The notes under the pieces were generated by a model. It saw only the letters and a list, made by a program, of their open reading frames with translations, made no database searches and was not told the DNA's origin. The position numbers and the translations under genes were made by a program. From Mnemiopsis leidyi (taxonomy: Eukaryota; Ctenophora; Tentaculata; Lobata; Bolinopsidae), in NCBI GenBank assembly GCA_000226015.1, contig JH155387.1, forward strand, positions 10,259 to 58,896: DNA of 48,638 nt. The letters run 5' to 3'. The first letter of the stretch is position 1. Each line of letters opens with the position of its first letter. Shown piece by piece: positions 1 to 10,985 of the stretch.

Positions 1-337
1 ACACCGACCACGAAATCCCCACGAAATGCCCCATGGTCAATTTAAAAGTAATTGACCGTGACTATGTAGAATTTGGATTTTTGCCATGGTCATGCCTCAT
101 GGTTAAATTTTGACAATTGGACCATACTGATATCAAAAGTTTGGCCATTGATAAAGTCTACATATTTGTGACCATGACCAGGACATAGGCTAAATGGTTA
201 AAAAATCGTGGTCAACTTGCCTCCCCCACCCGATTAATGAAAACAACTTTCAGTTGCTTAGTAATGCCATGTTGACCTCTTATCCTTATAGATAACAAAA
301 TCCTTATAGATAACAAAACAAAGATGTTTATTTACAG

Positions 338-3300
338 TTGGTATCGTCAATGAGACAGTCGCAAGTACACATTGTATCCCTACGTTGGGGGGTTTGGTCC
401 CTTAACAAACACCTTCCCCCGTCTGGATCCATCTTCAAAGTTCCCATCACTGGTGGTCCCGGTCTTAACGCCGAGAATTCTCTGGTCTTTACCAGCGATT
501 TTGGTCCGGTGAGAATTTCTTAGTTTGTTTTCTGAAACGTTCTTCTTTCAATTTTGATGGAACGCGCCAGGAGAGTTTTTGTATACCAAGATTTAAACAA
601 CATTTAGGGTGCGCGGCTCTTAAATTTCCTCGGTTTTGATTGGCTGTCTCTATGGCAATGGCACAGTAGCCCCTACACTTGGCTGGCACACAAATAACGG
701 CATTTTGTCCGGTCTGACACACGTGGGTTTTGAATGAAAAGGGTAAATTTGGTTTAGTTTTGGTCGAGAAAGAATCGGAAAATCTAAACGCATCTTTCGT
801 ATGAAAGTACTGATGATTTGCCGATCGAATTCTAATTCATGACTAGCTAGACTGTGTGATTATCACACACTGATACAATTGACGTACTAACTATGCAATT
901 TGACTCTCGAATTTGCGGGGTCTCTAATTGTGAATCTATAGGCGGGATGTACTTAATAAGATAAAGCACCGTGTCTTGAGTCAGGGAGAGCTACACCCAT
1001 GCTATATCAGCTGTTGTACTAAGGTTCAAAATCTAGCACGAGGTCAAGCTGTTTATCAGATCGAGATCCAAATAGGCTGATGATCAAAATTCCCGCTGTC
1101 CCGCTTTGACTTAACTCTTTCAGATGAACGCTAATAAGGACGCGGTTGTTATGTTCAAGTTGATAAAACAAGAGGTACTATTTGCTATTAGTTGATCAAA
1201 TTAATCAATTTATTATAACTTGATGACACTGTGACCTGTGTTTACAGTTTGAAATCTTACTTAACACGCACTAACCATACTAATTTTCTCATAATCGTTC
1301 TGTTTTTTGTTCTTACTTTAGCTTAGTTTTTACTTTTGATGTTAAGACTTTTTCTATGTTGTGAGTTGTACTGAGTACAATTCCGTTTTCCCGCATTTTG
1401 TCATTGGGTAGTTTTGAGTGTATCTCCAATTTCCCGTTAGTCTTTCTATGTGGTTAACCGAGAAATAGTTAAATTTGTACTCAAACCTAATTAGACTTAA
1501 TTGCCAGGCTGAAATGCTCTATCAGAGCACGAGAGACAGGTTAGAACTGACTTTTCAAGATACGGGCGTACAGCCAGATGGGATGGAGCGTGCACCTCTG
1601 AAGAGCGTTCTTACAGAGACTGTCGAGAGTTTCAGCATACCTACCATCAATGCGGGAATGGCTCCCACGCAGCAGAAGATGGCGACAGAGCCGAGACCAA
1701 TGGAACCTTTACTTGGAGACAACATGGCTCACTTTGATGTTAAACCCTCTGTGCAGCAGGACATCGGAGTTCAGGTTTGATTAGAGCTAGCTGCGAGTGA
1801 GAATGTTACAGTCGATTAGGAATGTTGGGGATTGACCTACCTTTGTGACCTAGGTAGAGATCCGCCAAGATTTGACCGGGCCATCAGATCCTCTGACCAC
1901 CCCACAACGATGCGTATTTACGTTCGTTCTTCCAGCAAGGCAGAGTGTTTCTGTTCTGAGGATTCCAGCCCCTAATAAGGGGCTTATCAGGAATTGAAAG
2001 TCTACTCATTTGGACTGCTTATTTGTGAGGCTGCGATATCCAAAAACAGAGAGTCATTCTCCACAATTTAAACCTCAATTCTAATTTTAGAACATTATCT
2101 CTTTATTAATTGTGTCTCTCATTTTCTCCTCACTAAATCTAACACCCCAGCCCCCACAGGACATCGAGAAAGCAGCGTATGCGCAGATTCACAATGCAGG
2201 TTTCCCTGATATAGTGGACTGTGACGGTAGACCTGCTATAGAACTAGATCTCTCCAAACACTACATCTACTCGCCTGCTCTTGAGAACAACGATCCTAGG
2301 ACATGCAACACAGTCGTGTTTCAGTTTCTCGCAGTCTCCTTCAATAAGACCCCTATACGGTACATGAAGTTTTGTTTGTTTGAAGTTTTTTTGTCAAGAA
2401 ATGTGAAGGGTTTTTCTCTGTTCCTGATTGTTGTCTCTAGTTCAAGCATCGTATGAACTCGTATGAACAAATAACTCAAGATTACTATCGCCTCAGGAAC
2501 ATGTTTTTCACGGTCCAGTTCTATTGTTACACGGTCGAGACTACTCCTATTTTGACAGCTTATCAAGTCAAGTCAAATCTTCCAGCAATTCTTTACAAGT
2601 TCCAAAACTCGGATCAAACTCCAGGCTGCAATGTCAGGTAAAGATAAGATGCCAAAATTAATTTTGTGAAAGCTGAAGTTAGTATTCCCTGCCACTATGT
2701 AATTTAAATGTCTTTTGGCATCAACCATTCTCATTGTAAATTTGTTGAAAAAGCAATTGAATCAGGAATCTGTGAATAAATAATGAATAAATAAGCGCTT
2801 CCAAAACAGATTATTTTTAGCGGATTCTTAAACAACTTTTTTAAAAATATCTGATAAACATACTATAAAATGCATCTTTAAAATGCATAGATTCCAAATT
2901 CAGTAGGGTGAAAATATGTCGATCGACGTCATGCACACAAATACATTTAATCAGAAATCCGATTTCATATTTCATTTTTGAAAAAAAGATGTTATAATAC
3001 CATGTACAAAAACCTATGAAGATCAAAGTTCAAATAAGTTCAGTAATCCTAGCACATTCCTCTTTAAAAAAGAGACCTAGCATGATATCAAATAAACAAC
3101 ATAACCATGATAAACAACTAACAATAATGGATCCGTCGGAATAGCGAGTGTTAATTCCCAATAAGATGGCATTGATAACCTCTCAAACAGTAGCACTTTC
3201 ATCATTAGGCTCGTTAGATTCAAACCTGAGTCGCTGATAAACCGCCGGTTTCACGTGTTTCTGAAGTTCGGAAACTTTGAGACAGACAGTGTTGTAATGA

Positions 3301-6300
3301 TGACACTCGCTACTGAGATGGTGAAGATGGTTGTAACAGTCAAAAGGCTTAGCTGAGTCTCGTTTAGGAGGTGTCCGTCTCGGTGGTGGGCGGTAAGATC
3401 GAACTGCCATCAGACGATTGAGTCGTCTTCGAAGATTGTTGGCTCGCACCGCGAAAAATATTGTGGTAATCGTCACGGCTATGAGTATTGCACTGAGACC
3501 ACATATAACTATCAGATGATTCTTGCAGTCCAGTATTGACTCTCTACCCGATTGGTCAAGATTCCAATGTCTCGGGTATGTTGTTTCTGGTTTCCTCTCA
3601 TCGGTGTTGTATTTGTCGGAATTGTTTACCCTCCAAATGAAGTCCATTTTGGCTTGACGAACAGGGTTAGTTACAACGTAGTCCCGTATGATGCGACACT
3701 CGCAGGAGCAGGTGATGGTATCAATGTCAGTGCTCCAGATGAATCCAGGGATGTTGACCTCCTTTGATCCTACTGCCAGAGCAATGATCTGCTCCTTAGG
3801 TCCGGAAACCGTCATGTTGCAAGTCAAAAGATCTAAACGTGAGGACAAAACTCTACACTTCACCAGAGTATCGTTAGTAAACTTGAGGTCTATCCGTGGT
3901 AGAGGAACTCTCAGTGGTTCCAGTGTAGCACACTCCTTGCTAGGTCTACCCGTGTAAACATGGAACAAAGTAGCAGGTCTGAAGAAGAAGTACTGAGTCC
4001 CCTCGCTGTCCTGCCTCTCTAGCTCGGTAGTGCTGGACAAGAACCCGGGACACTGCTCGTCCTCCCCCTCCCAGAGTGGAACCACCTGTCCCACCACCAC
4101 CCTCACGTACAGCCCCAGACACTCCACCACGTACCCACCCACCTCCACGTCTATACTCTTGGCTTGCATCACCATGTCCTTCCCCTCTATCGGGTAGGTG
4201 ATAGGGTTCGCTCCGCTCCTGCACTCCCACTCCTTACTGCTGTTCGCTAGCTGCATCTGTTTGAACTGGGCACTGGTGGGGGCCATGTTGGTGGAGTTTT
4301 CAACTCGGAGTATTACCCAGTACTCAGAGGAAAAGGTTGTGATGTAGAGAGTAGCGAGGAGCAACACAAAACGGTAGTGCATAGCAAACAAAAGGTTCAA
4401 TTAACAAGAGTGTTGTTGGTGTAAGCTAGACGGTGTAGAGCACTCTCAAGGAGAGGCTATACCGGTCTGCCGGTAACCCCTCATTTCAATACGAATACAA
4501 ACAGCACGGCTCCCTGGCGATTAGAGTCCTAGTTATAAATGATGAGTGTATTATTACGCCTGCCTATATAAATTCTCGCGTATGTACTAGACTCGTGACT
4601 CGCGGAAAGTTTAGATTCGACTTTATAAGCTAACCAGGTCGCCCCATGTAAACTTAGCGTTTTTTGCACCTTGGCCGAGGTAACCCTTACTGGATTCCAT
4701 GCGGCGCTGGTCTTAATCTAGAGTGTTTGATAATACGCTTTAATTTGTTTTGATCACATAGCTCAATAACATTTACATTCTTAAAATAGTCCGCAATAGG
4801 TCTGTGTTAATAGTTACACGCACAAGTTTCAAGGAGGTGGCAAGTAAATTGTGGACTTACGAAACGTCCGAGTTCCTATGCGTGTCTGTACTTTTATATA
4901 ACAATTACAAGGACAACACGATTGTTTGAGAACACAGGGCTCTGATCCAGTCTCCCCTCATCTACTACAGTAAATTTCTCTCTTACAGCTTTGTAGTGGA
5001 TCCAGGGACGAAAGCTAATGAACCGGGACAGTTTTTGCAGCACATTCAAAGTGGGACATGCATCATCGACATGTGGAACGCAGACTCGCTCTTTCATGAG
5101 GGGTCGGTCACCGTCAAGCTCAAGGTACTGTTAGGACAATGTAATTTGGGCGGGTTGCTTGTCACGTGACAATATGATTTGGGCGGGTCGCTTGTCACGT
5201 GGTAGAAGGTTATTGGTGACGTGGTGCGATCCGTGGTGCATGCATATTGCATCTATTCATGCATATATGATTATTATCATTGATTTGTCTGGAGCCCATG
5301 ATGCGGGTGAGAGAATGCTAACTATTTGTCTAAATTCCTGAAGTTTAAACCTCGCTGCTAATTAACAGTTTGTGGCCTGAACTGTAAATCATTTCAGAGG
5401 TTGGCGCGGCAGGGAGAGCACGGAATCCAGAGCAGCCAAGTGTTCAACATTTTGAACAACGGTGACAGCATAGGCAGACTTCATCTGAGAATTGCAAACA
5501 TCGGCTCGGTTGCAACCGTGCATGGTATGTACCGTGGGAATGTTAGATAACTTTGCGGAGGAGGAATGTACAGATCAGTGAGTAGTCTCTGGTGGTATGT
5601 TAGATGGGTGCAATCAGTCTGACTGATATTTTCACCTTCTCTGTTTGTTAGAAACAACACTGACTCACGATATCAAAATCACGAAAAAAGTTTTAGAGTC
5701 CTGCCCTACACTTTTACTATATTAATACTTAATATTATTAATACTTTTACGCCCAAAATACCTTCTCGAGTCGAAGACACATGCTGTGTTGTTTGAATTC
5801 CAGTTTTCTCACAATTTCAACTACTTCAGATATAAAAGATCTGACAACCTCTGCTGTGATAGACTGTGTAGACAATGAAAGTTCAGGCGAACTGATAGTC
5901 CGACCAAAACCCCTGTCTACGGTAGATCAGAACCTCACCTCTATACTCTCATCTCAGTCTGCCCAGAAAGCAACTAGAAACAGGTATGTAGATATTCTGC
6001 ACATGAGTACAATGAGTCGTGTGTTTATCTGTTTGGGTATTTGGTTATCCTGACTACTGACTTCAGTTCAGTCCGACACAATTACAAATTCCATCTGATC
6101 TTGGGAATTCATGTGATCAGCACTAATTAGCCTGATCTTGGTTGACTCACATTACAGCTGAGCTAGAAAATTATAGCGACCTTTGTGCTCAAATTTCCAG
6201 TTTACACAGAATCTAATTCCAACCTCCTCATGTAGGAAGATAGAGAGAATGGAGGCAGTGAGGAGGCAGGAGGACGCCTCCTACATCATACCACGTGACG

Positions 6301-9300
6301 AGAACAAAACAGCGAGGGCAGGTCAGCTGACCATTGTCAAGAACTACCGGAACAAGATCCTGAACGACGTGATCCGGGGAGCTCTGGTTGCTAACATCAC
6401 CATACACCACACTCTGTATTCGGTGTACGGTACTGTCACGTACTTTGAGGTTCATTTCAGGAACCCCAACGTTACTGCCCCCCAGGAGTTCTTCATCGGG
6501 TGGGACTGTCACGATATCAGGTAAGTTGGAGGAGTCTCTATCGCGTGCGCCTTACACCATACCCTAACACTTTTATATATTTGAGATAGACTTTGAGTTA
6601 CTGGACTCAGATATGTACTGGCGGGTCTGTGATACAATGTGAACTTGCCCACGAAAATTATTAAGCTCATTAAATGAACAGAAATACGCCGCTAGGCTCT
6701 AGAAATGTGATGCTGGAGACAGCTGACAGAACAATACCAACATCACAATCTTATCAGGTTGGTGTACGACATGACGGAGTGCAAAGCACTGAAGTCCCTG
6801 TTCAACGTCTCTACTCCTCTTGACCCTGACGTGTTCGACTCCTCCACTCAACCGGTCAGGTTTACTCTCCGTCCTAAAGAGGACATCTACATCCCTTTCG
6901 TGTACTCTTCTAATGCTACTAAGGAGCAGTTTGATTATACGGTTAGTGTTCTTTTAGTTCAATCTGTATCATTTTCATCAGCTTAATTTCATTTTGGCTA
7001 ATTGTACTAATAACGCAACCTTTACCATGACTATCATTATGATAAATTGGGACAGTGCCCCATTGAACTACTGGTCCCAATAAATTTATCAAACTTTTAC
7101 TTTCTGTTCTCATCAATTTCTCGACAAAACAAATTTCTATCCTCCAGATGAAGATTACGAACACAGTAAACAGCCCAGTCCAGCTGATCAAGCTCCACTT
7201 CAAACAGCAACGTCAGATCATAAACGAGAGGTTTATGTTCTACGAGGCGGAGAACAGTTTCGCAAAACACTCCCTCCAAGCGCCCTCCACACGGCGCCCT
7301 GAGGATCTCAGCGTGAGGGCTAGTAACGAGAACGTTCTCTGCGGAGTTGATGAGAAGGGCCAGGTTTACTTCAAGGCTCCGGTCCCTAAATCTACCGAGA
7401 TGGTGTCATTCTTGCTCCTCTTATATGTGTAAGTTAGAAGGGTTAGGTAGAGGGAGTTGGGGTGTCTTAGTTTGTATCCTCTTTGCCTTTTCACTGGTAC
7501 ACGTAGAATAAGTAAAATTTTAGTGTTATAGTTTAGGATAGTGAAGGAAAGTTGCGGCGCGTGGTAAAGCATTGAATCTTTTTGAATGTCAATATACCTA
7601 ACAGTAAACCTAAAAATAAACCTCGCCTTACAAAGCCAAAATGTTTCGAATTTAAAGAGTTTTTCTAAAACTTCAATCTAATGATTTGAAGAGACGGACT
7701 GTTGATTTTAATTTACAAAACATACAAGTAGCCCGTGCAGCCCCTTGTTTAAGAGTTACCATGTAACCCCAGCTCCCTTCAACGGTACATTATTTTTAGT
7801 ACGCCTGGCTGCAGTAAACTCAGTTAGTTTCTGTTTATAGAAGCCGACCATGTACGCAGTATGTTTATTGAAATGGAGATCTAGCAGGGCCGTGTCGCTG
7901 CCACCCCGACACGGTACAGGCCTTACTGACACGGCACAGGCCTTGCTGCACACCGTTAAAAACTTGGATATCCCCCTTGTCTTGACACTGAATAATTATT
8001 GAAGTAATTTCAATAGCCCTTATGGCGAGGTTATGCTGTGTTTTAGTCCTCCCTCTTTTAGTCCGTTCAGGAATGTTTTCATGCTCTGGTACACCGTTAG
8101 ATTCAACAAAAATGCTTGGCCTTAGAAATTGTAGATTAGATCTTGAACAGAATTATCTATGATATTTACTCTCAGGCCTCGTTTAATTGTGCTCAGTATC
8201 AGCCAAAAAACCTTGATAAATCTCAAACTTTTCAGAGACAAGAACTGTTTCGTAACATAACCTTAACAAATCTCAAACTTTTCAGAGACAAGAACTGTTA
8301 CCGTCCCTACCAGATATGGGAAATAGATCTCTTCTCCCTGAAAAGAGTTGATATGTCGGCGGTAGTGGGGAGTCAGAAAAAGTTCCCGGTTATTCTGAGA
8401 GGGACGGACTCTGTCCGCTGTGTCACCTGTTTCTCCTCTCATCCCTCAGTCATTAAGGTACTGACTAACATTTGGTATTTCGTACTTTGAATCCCGTTTT
8501 GAAGACCTTTTCTACTCCTGATTTGGGTAGTTTTAAACTAGATTTTACATCATGCGTCAGGTAGTTTCTTACATCCCACATTATATAATGTCTACAGTCT
8601 AGGATTTAGTTACGTCGTTCAAAAAGGGGGGCTAAAAATATGGCATAAGATTAGGAGTCTTATTTGACCCAGGTCTCAACAGTCAGAAATATTACCATGA
8701 CCTTTATACTGCTTAATTTAAGTTTAACCCAGGTCTCAACAGTCAGAAATATTACCATGACCTTTAGGCTTTATACTGCTTAATTTAAGTTTAACCCAGG
8801 TTTCAACAGTCAGAAATATTACCATGACCCTAATACCGCTTGGTTTCGACTCGCTTGCGAGTGCAGCTGATCTGAAATGACTTAAATGTTCTATTCAAAT
8901 AAATTTACTGTGCCTTACTCAAGTCTTAGAAAACAAAGAACATAATATTCAAAGATAAGTCTGTTTGTATTAATATCAACAATTCAGCTATTGTTTGTAA
9001 GGTTTGAACACTGGCCGATGGCTAAGGTTTGCATTACTAATTACGATAAAATTGGCAATTATAGTAGTCTACCGAGTCTACAGGCTTCGCCAAGTTTACA
9101 CAATAGGGTGTATCTCGCTACATTGTGATGTCATAAGTTGGGTAATGGTATGTGTAATTTACAGGGGGAACTCTCGTCTTCAACTTATATACTATCATAT
9201 GGCTATATCCCATGGAATATTTTCAGTTGGTACACTGAGCTGAATATCACCATGAATTTAGGTAGAGGATAAGCTTGTAACTGCAAGGTCTGAGAAAAGT

Positions 9301-10147
9301 AGGTGTTCCATAGTTCTGGAGCAGTATAATTAGAAGTTACGAAATATTACGAAATAGAGAATATTGATCTTTATCGCGAATGTCACGTCACAATTCTACT
9401 TCGCAACTACTACCGTCCACACAAAACGGGATTAAATCACGTTAGGAACCGATAAGTACTGAGCTACTTGGCACAAGCTGGACTCAGATGGAACCTTAAC
9501 GACATCCGCATGTAATCAATTTCTCTCACAATCCCCACTACCAATCTGATTCCGACACTCCATCACAACTCAAACCACAAAGATTTAGCTTTAGCTTTCT
9601 CACTAGTCCGACACCATATAACCCCGACACCTTATAACCCCGATACCTCTGAGCGGCTGAACCCCAACACCTTACATCACCTCTATTGCAGGTTGAACCG
9701 GACAGAGAGTTTATGCTCCTCCCCAGTACAATACAAGAAGTAAAACTTCTGTACGAACCCACGGACACGGGCTCCCATAACTACATGGTCAATGTGGTGG
9801 ACACTAAGAACAGAGTTGTGGTAGAACGGTGGATGGTTCACACCACCGCCAGTCTCCCGGTCGTCAGTAAGACTTACGAGATCCCCCTGACGACCACCGT
9901 CAGTGCAACTCACAAGAACATCTCATTCTCCAACCCCTACAACACCAGCAAGACTTTCAAGTTGAAATGTAACAAGCCAGAGTTGGTGAGGTTTAAGGAG
10001 GAGGAGCTTGTAGTGGCCAGCAAGGAGAGTGTCAATATTGGACTCATTATGTCCCCTCTAGCCCTCTCGCATCCTAACTATATCCTAGTTTTTGTTAACG
10101 ATGTTCAGCAAAAATGTGAGGAATGTTTTGCTTTGAGGATTGGATGA
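338..10147 (+). CDS. NPHP4: Nephrocystin-4, C-terminal 857 aa in 12 exons (5' part lies outside the window)
   Basis: Exons: 338-508, 1508-1774, 2160-2359, 2497-2637, 4989-5124, 5398-5524, 5830-5983, 6236-6520, 6758-6941, 7148-7428, 8286-8457, 9692-10147. All introns are GT-AG, all phases agree, and the coding sum is 2,574 nt. The product resembles animal nephrocystin-4 along its whole length: the QGGP-like region near the first exon (ITGGPGLN), GFPDI, VVFQFLAVSF, FFTVQFYCYTVETTP, IDMWNADSL, the basic KIERMEAVRRQE stretch, VILRGTDSVRCVTCFSSHP, and a last exon with ISFSNPYNTSKTF and ILVFVNDVQQKCEE. In vertebrates NPHP4 acts with NPHP1 and RPGRIP1L at the ciliary transition zone, and its loss causes nephronophthisis. 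Human NPHP4 is 1,426 aa, so roughly the first 40% should lie left of this window. The last exon encodes one uninterrupted beta-sandwich-like block. The 2.35-kb intron 2638-4988 contains another gene on the opposite strand. Identity is secure; the 2497 acceptor was chosen because it keeps phase. Confidence 0.92.
509..1507. other. NPHP4 intron with no further gene seen
   Basis: This is about 1 kb of AT-rich sequence between two NPHP4 exons. Short frames on either strand lack splice or coding support. The only structure noted is a perfect 8-bp inverted repeat (TGTGTGAT, one base, ATCACACA) at 853-869. Confidence 0.6.
3183..4382 (-). CDS. Intronless type I membrane protein (399 aa), nested antisense in an NPHP4 intron
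   Basis: One uninterrupted frame starts at the ATG at 4382-4380 and ends in TGA at 3183-3185. I do not recognise the family. Residues 1 to about 19 form a signal peptide (MHYRFVLLLATLYITTFSS). An ectodomain of about 270 residues follows, with ten cysteines (54, 88, 111, 151, 176, 188, 225, 227, 229, 286) and N-glycosylation sequons near residues 29, 47, 170, 189 and 253. A transmembrane helix spans about 289-312 and is followed by the basic stop-transfer RRRLNR. A cytoplasmic tail of about 85 residues has a proline/arginine segment (RPPPRRTPP) and a His/Cys-rich patch near 350-365. The even number of cysteines and the glycosylation sites suggest a disulphide-bonded cell-surface protein. The whole gene sits inside the intron 2638-4988 of NPHP4 on the other strand. 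A codon-like pattern over 1.2 kb with every domain in the expected order makes a chance frame unlikely. An upstream in-frame TTG exists but the ATG places the signal peptide correctly. Function is unknown. Confidence 0.8.
   Translation of the reverse strand: MHYRFVLLLATLYITTFSSEYWVILRVENSTNMAPTSAQFKQMQLANSSKEWECRSGANPITYPIEGKDMVMQAKSIDVEVGGYVVECLGLYVRVVVGQVVPLWEGEDEQCPGFLSSTTELERQDSEGTQYFFFRPATLFHVYTGRPSKECATLEPLRVPLPRIDLKFTNDTLVKCRVLSSRLDLLTCNMTVSGPKEQIIALAVGSKEVNIPGFIWSTDIDTITCSCECRIIRDYVVTNPVRQAKMDFIWRVNNSDKYNTDERKPETTYPRHWNLDQSGRESILDCKNHLIVICGLSAILIAVTITTIFFAVRANNLRRRLNRLMAVRSYRPPPRRTPPKRDSAKPFDCYNHLHHLSSECHHYNTVCLKVSELQKHVKPAVYQRLRFESNEPNDESATV
5145..5204. promoter_or_regulatory. Duplicated GC-box plus E-box module in an NPHP4 intron
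   Basis: A segment of about 30 bp is repeated twice. Each copy has GGGCGGG (an Sp/KLF-type GC box) followed by an E-box: GTCACGTGAC at 5161-5170 and GTCACGTGGT at 5194-5203. It lies just after the exon ending at 5124. The layout is what a bHLH-Zip (USF/MiT-type) plus Sp/KLF enhancer or promoter would look like, but activity is inferred from motifs only. Confidence 0.45.
8209..8299 (+). repeat. Tandem duplication of an NPHP4 splice acceptor and exon start
   Basis: About 41 bp is present twice with a 50-bp period. Each copy contains a pyrimidine tract ending TTTTCAG followed by AGACAAGAACTGTT. The second acceptor (exon from 8286) keeps frame and restores the conserved protein. Use of the first (exon from 8236) would meet a TAA within eight codons, so it would give a truncated or degraded transcript. 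Confidence 0.9.
8667..8850. repeat. Three direct repeats of about 60 bp in an NPHP4 intron
   Basis: Three successive near-identical copies contain CAACAGTCAGAAATATTACC. The second has a few extra bases. They lie in the 1.2-kb intron 8458-9691. No protein or transposon signature was seen, and the rest of this intron shows nothing I can name. Confidence 0.85.
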
Positions 10148-10305
10148 TGATGATGATGATGATGATCTTTGAGAATACAGTACTTCCTGAGATATGTAAT
10201 CATGTTGTAAAATCGTGTTGCCAGTAAATGTGAGGGTTTGTTAATCGAGAAAACAAGCTAAAGTGAGTTAAAGACTCCAATCGGTCTACGATATATGTTG
10301 CAGTA

Positions 10306-10311
10306 AATAAA
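10306..10311 (+). terminator. Poly(A) signal of NPHP4
   Basis: AATAAA lies about 160 bp after the NPHP4 stop codon, in AT-rich sequence. It is the first canonical signal on this strand after the stop, so the 3' UTR would be about 180 nt. Confidence 0.6.
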
Positions 10312-10627
10312 ACTCATTTATGACGTATGTGCATTATGCGAGGACTTGTTTAAATTGTTATGGCGACTTTTACATTCTGAGATTTGAGGAAACTGAAGGG
10401 AGTTCAGAGTCAGGAAAACAAGTTTATTTGAAACTGGTTTAAACGCTGCTATAAATCGATATACGCTATTAGAAGTTGGAAATAAAACAGAAATAAATTT
10501 AATAATTACAAAAATAAAAATAAGTTGGCTTAAATCCCTATCGGGAGGCTACCACAATAAACAAATGACGTCATAATTACGTCATAGTAACACAAATACT
10601 CGGCACTTATAGTAAAGACCATGTAAA

Positions 10628-10633
10628 TTTATT
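10628..10633 (-). terminator. Candidate poly(A) signal of GREB1
   Basis: AATAAA on the - strand lies about 355 bp beyond the GREB1 stop codon. Another lies at 10423-10428. Either would end the transcript close to the NPHP4 3' end without a long overlap. Confidence 0.45.
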
Positions 10634-10985
10634 TAAAATTAGATACTTATCATATGCTTACAACACGCAACACATAGTAGTTAGTAGATAATATATCTGG
10701 AGCAGAGTAAATCCCCGACTTCTGAGCTCTGACTGTGTGACATATTTAACTCATAGATTAAAGTATCATTCGTTAAAGTATCGTAAGAACTAAAGTATCA
10801 TTCGGTCAAAAAGTCGAACAAAAATGGAACAAAAGGAATCATTGAAGGTAGAATATGAAGGCCTTAAAATAGAAATTGTCGACAGTCAAGGCTCAGTCAT
10901 CTTGGATCAGTACAGTACAAACACAATTATATGATAAAAGCTAAGGGTATAGGGATGATGATGATGATGATATTATAACTACGGG

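Larger units (their letters stand above)
10148..10985. other. Intergenic space between the converging 3' ends of NPHP4 and GREB1
   Basis: This stretch of about 840 bp has no coding frame. It holds the NPHP4 poly(A) signal at 10306, two candidate poly(A) signals for the opposite strand (10423 and 10628), a CRE pair (TGACGTCA at 10566-10573 and TTACGTCA at 10578-10585) and a short (GAT)n tract around 10955-10971. A second (GAT)n tract begins at the NPHP4 stop. Confidence 0.7.

Noticed and set aside
1-240. Repeated CATGGTCA/TGACCATG pieces at the left end, possibly a small inverted-repeat element
   Set aside because: The pieces are short and irregular, and no clear terminal repeats or target duplication could be drawn.
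3552-4230. Frames overlapping the nested membrane protein (both strands)
   Set aside because: Shadows of the 399-aa frame; none has a recognisable domain order or its own start context.
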